Shown one piece after another: positions 61,959 through 64,000 of a DNA stretch of 64,000 nt. Within the stretch, counting starts at the first letter, position 1. Each line of letters starts with the position of its first letter. The translations under genes were made by a program, and so were the position numbers. Origin of the DNA: Prevotella sp. P6B1 (GTDB lineage: Bacteria; Bacteroidota; Bacteroidia; Bacteroidales; Bacteroidaceae); the NCBI RefSeq assembly GCF_000702825.1, contig NZ_JNKF01000012.1, positions 186,001 through 250,000 on the forward strand, written 5' to 3'. Under the pieces are notes generated by a model. The model searched no databases, had not been told where the DNA came from, and saw nothing but the letters and a program-made list of their open reading frames with translations.

Positions 61959-63020
61959 CTAGCCGAGGACGACCATATCGGGGATCACCATCGGCTTCGT
62001 CTTCAGCAGCATCGTGCCCCAGCTGAGACCGAGGCCGAAGCTTGAACCAAGGATGGTGGCAGGTTCCTTGCGCAGTTTGTCAGCGATGCGCGTCACCATC
62101 AGCGAAGGGATGCTGGCACCACCAAGGTTGCCGAACTCCTCGAGATTGTAGGGGCACTTCTCTATAGGCAGCTTCAGCTTCTTCACCACACGATCGACAA
62201 TCATCTTGTTCGCCTGGTGAATCAGGAAGTAGTCGATGTCCGTATTGCGGTTGATGTTGTAATCTGCCATGAACTGCTCTACCGACTTAGGCGGACGGCT
62301 AATGGCAAACGAAAACACGTTCATGCCATTGATCATCGTATGTATAGGGGCGCGTACGATGCCGTTGCCGAAGTCCTCATACTCAAAACTCTCCGGCGTG
62401 GCCGGATGGCGGAAGCCGCCGTGAGGTGTCATCAGTGCTTCATACCCTTTACCCAGTGTATGGAAGTCGATGACGATGTCGTTGGCTGTCTCATCATATT
62501 CTAAGGCGAGTGCTGTTCCGCCGTCGCCGAAGAGGGGCACGCGGCTCTTGTCCTTCATCGAGCCCATCCTTAAGGCGGTGTCACCCACCAACACCAAGGC
62601 ACGTTTGATCTGCCCTGTCGTCATCAGGTTGCCAGCAACGGTAATGGCATACATGCACCCGCAGCATCCCATCGGGATATCCACACAGAAGCAGTCCTCA
62701 CTCAGCCCCATGCGATACTGAAGCAGGCAGGATGTCGGAGGCGTGCGATAGTCACCTGTCACCGACTCGAAGATGAGTGCGTTGATGCTCTCCTTCTCCC
62801 ATCCCAACTCTTCCAACAGTTTCTCACCTGCCGCCTGACACATGTCTGAGGCGCACATCGTGTCCGGTGCGATATGACGGCTCTTGATGCCGACGGTCTT
62901 GTCAAAGACATCGGCCTCCTCCTGTGTAAACAGGTCTATCTCGGCCGTCTTCACCGTGTGCTCTGGCACCGCCATCGCCACTCCGGCGATGTTTACGTTC
63001 TTTATTTCCCAGCGTGCCAT
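61959..63020 (-). CDS. Beta-ketoacyl-ACP synthase III (FabH-like), glycan-locus copy
   Basis: 353 residues. The Cys-His-Asn triad is complete: Cys119 in DIPMGCCGCMYA, His268 in FLIHQANK, and Asn298 in FGNLGGASIPSL. It condenses an acyl-CoA or acyl-ACP with malonyl-ACP. The context (ACP gene sharing one base of its end, and an acyl-AMP ligase) suggests a dedicated small acyl-chain pathway within a polysaccharide locus and not general fatty-acid synthesis. Divergence from typical FabH in the CCGC nucleophile motif supports a specialised substrate. Confidence 0.9.
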   Translation of the reverse strand: MARWEIKNVNIAGVAMAVPEHTVKTAEIDLFTQEEADVFDKTVGIKSRHIAPDTMCASDMCQAAGEKLLEELGWEKESINALIFESVTGDYRTPPTSCLLQYRMGLSEDCFCVDIPMGCCGCMYAITVAGNLMTTGQIKRALVLVGDTALRMGSMKDKSRVPLFGDGGTALALEYDETANDIVIDFHTLGKGYEALMTPHGGFRHPATPESFEYEDFGNGIVRAPIHTMINGMNVFSFAISRPPKSVEQFMADYNINRNTDIDYFLIHQANKMIVDRVVKKLKLPIEKCPYNLEEFGNLGGASIPSLMVTRIADKLRKEPATILGSSFGLGLSWGTMLLKTKPMVIPDMVVLG

Positions 63021-63259
63021 TATAGCTCAACGTCGTATTTCTTCAACAACTCCTTGCCTTTTGCGTATGAGGTCATCTCCATGATGTCCTCAGGATCGAA
63101 CATGATGTCGAAGGCCTCCTCAAACTGGGCTATCAGGCTCAATTGATGCACAGAGTCCCACTCACCTACCGTTTCCTTACCATAGTTGTCATTTAGGTCT
63201 TCAGCCTTTGCGCCGAACACCTCTACAAAAGCGTTGTTGTACTTTTCTATATTCTCCAT
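63020..63259 (-). CDS. Acyl carrier protein
   Basis: 79 residues. The phosphopantetheine-attachment Ser36 is in VGEWDSVHQLSLIAQFEEAF, the ACP consensus DS[LV]. The protein is acidic and all helical. Its stop overlaps the start of the KAS III gene by one base. It should be activated by the Sfp-type transferase encoded elsewhere (for example 41844-42398 here) and charged by the acyl-AMP ligase encoded upstream. Confidence 0.93.
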   Translation of the reverse strand: MENIEKYNNAFVEVFGAKAEDLNDNYGKETVGEWDSVHQLSLIAQFEEAFDIMFDPEDIMEMTSYAKGKELLKKYDVEL

Positions 63260-63279
63260 ATTTTTACCTTTTTACTCTT

Positions 63280-64000
63280 TTACTTTTCATTTAGTTTTGC
63301 ATATAATATTTTGCCAGCTTCATTCTTAGGTATCTCCGGGATGACACGTATCTCGAACGACGAAGCGACAAGTTTGAGCCGCGCAACCAGTTCCTCTTTC
63401 ACATTATCTTTATTATTCTCGTCGGTGAGATAAACAATCATCTTCTCGTCTGTGCCCACACAGGCGCATTCCAGCCCGGTGAACTTGCCTTTGACGATAC
63501 GCTCGCACTCGTCCAGTCCGACACGCATGCCGAAGAGCTTCAGGAATCTGCCCATGCGGCCTACGATATAGAAGCAGCCATCCTCATCGAAATAGGCCAG
63601 GTCACCTGTGCGGATGAACCCATGACGCTCATCACCAAGGAGCAAGTCCTCACGCTTGCGGGCATAGCCCATCGTCACGTTCTTGCCACGATAGCACATC
63701 TCGCCCTCCGTATTCGGAGTAGCAATGAGATGACCGTCCATGTCTATCAGCGACAGTTCTCCGTTGGGTACGGCGATACCGATGCTGCCCACTTTCTCTA
63801 TCGCCCACTTGGCCGGCAGCCACGCCATGCGGGCCGTACACTCCGACTGGCCGTAGGTGGCGATCCACTGGCGGCCGGTATCACGGCACCACTCCGCAAA
63901 CTTCAGGTTCAGTTCGCGCGGCATCCGTCCCCCGCCCTGCGTCAGCAGCTTCAGGTCGGGCAGGTCCATGCGGAAGATGCGCATCAAGTTCAGTATCTCG
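63280..64000 (-). CDS. AMP-binding acyl-adenylating enzyme (fatty-acid ligase), C-terminal part
   Basis: The frame is open to the end of the window, so the N-terminal half is missing; about 239 residues are visible. The adenylate-forming motifs are GEMCYRGKNVTMGYA, FIRTGDLAYFDEDGCFYIVGRMGRFLKLFGMRVGLDECE and the catalytic Lys in NEAGKILYAKL near the C-terminus. It activates a carboxylic acid with ATP and probably loads it onto the ACP encoded 20 bases downstream. Being next to KAS III and acyltransferases, it likely supplies an acyl group for sugar N-acylation. Confidence 0.9.
   Translation of the reverse strand, partial: EILNLMRIFRMDLPDLKLLTQGGGRMPRELNLKFAEWCRDTGRQWIATYGQSECTARMAWLPAKWAIEKVGSIGIAVPNGELSLIDMDGHLIATPNTEGEMCYRGKNVTMGYARKREDLLLGDERHGFIRTGDLAYFDEDGCFYIVGRMGRFLKLFGMRVGLDECERIVKGKFTGLECACVGTDEKMIVYLTDENNKDNVKEELVARLKLVASSFEIRVIPEIPKNEAGKILYAKLNEK

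Overview
The window looks like a chromosomal segment of a Bacteroidota gut or oral bacterium, most likely Prevotella or a close relative. The evidence is a SusC/SusD pair, a split 5'-nucleotidase, a PorT-like protein, DUF3822 next to rsmD, a stand-alone AICAR formyltransferase, two exbD genes in the Ton operon, and many promoters of the Bacteroidota type (-7 box TAnnTTTG, sometimes with TTTG about 19-20 bases upstream). Most of the window is ordinary housekeeping DNA. The accessory material is a polysaccharide locus at the right end, a long ABC-transporter operon, and several unexplained repeat structures.

Layout. 1-5748: end of a SusC receptor, a SusD-like lipoprotein and a convergent GH2 glycosidase, then tRNA-Met. 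6054-11093: START-like protein, LptF/LptG-type permease, RibBA, aspartate aminotransferase. 11212-16707: exbB-exbD-exbD-tonB-pstS-like-TPR cluster, which would energise outer-membrane receptors such as SusC. 16884-23017: ferredoxin, PorT-like barrel, split 5'-nucleotidase, L19, a 50-residue protein, AICAR transformylase, a small basic protein, GH53 galactanase. 23101-31793: a nine-gene minus-strand transporter operon (ABC-2-type exporter, GntR/YtrA-type repressor, MacB-type tripartite efflux system) with a visible palindromic operator at its promoter. 32264-41399: NAD kinase, DJ-1/PfpI, IspD, RecG, two cell-wall hydrolases, HerA-like ATPase, RmuC. 41403-41832: a small GxxExxY gene bounded by 31-base inverted repeats. 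41844-52909: phosphopantetheinyl transferase, RecD-like helicase, DUF3822, RsmD, cardiolipin synthase, DnaG, two membrane proteins, Lrp regulator, MetY and CysK. 53088-56793: EtfB, EtfA, acyl-CoA dehydrogenase. 56882-64000: minus-strand surface-glycan locus with an acyl-AMP ligase, ACP and KAS III beside acyltransferases, a deacetylase, a phosphoglycosyl transferase, a GT2 and an aminotransferase.

The most interesting non-coding signals are as follows. (1) The GxxExxY cassette has an apparent ORF-less, internally deleted relative 13 kb away, inside the ABC operon. (2) Two intergenic arrays of dyad-symmetric units, unrelated in sequence, both repeat every ~22 bp (16769-16857 and 32004-32152). 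(3) A 25-codon in-frame insertion in IspD contains a near-perfect palindrome. (4) A palindrome at 6452-6526 is built of 7-bp iterons and resembles in design the 8-bp iterons of the GxxExxY cassette ends.
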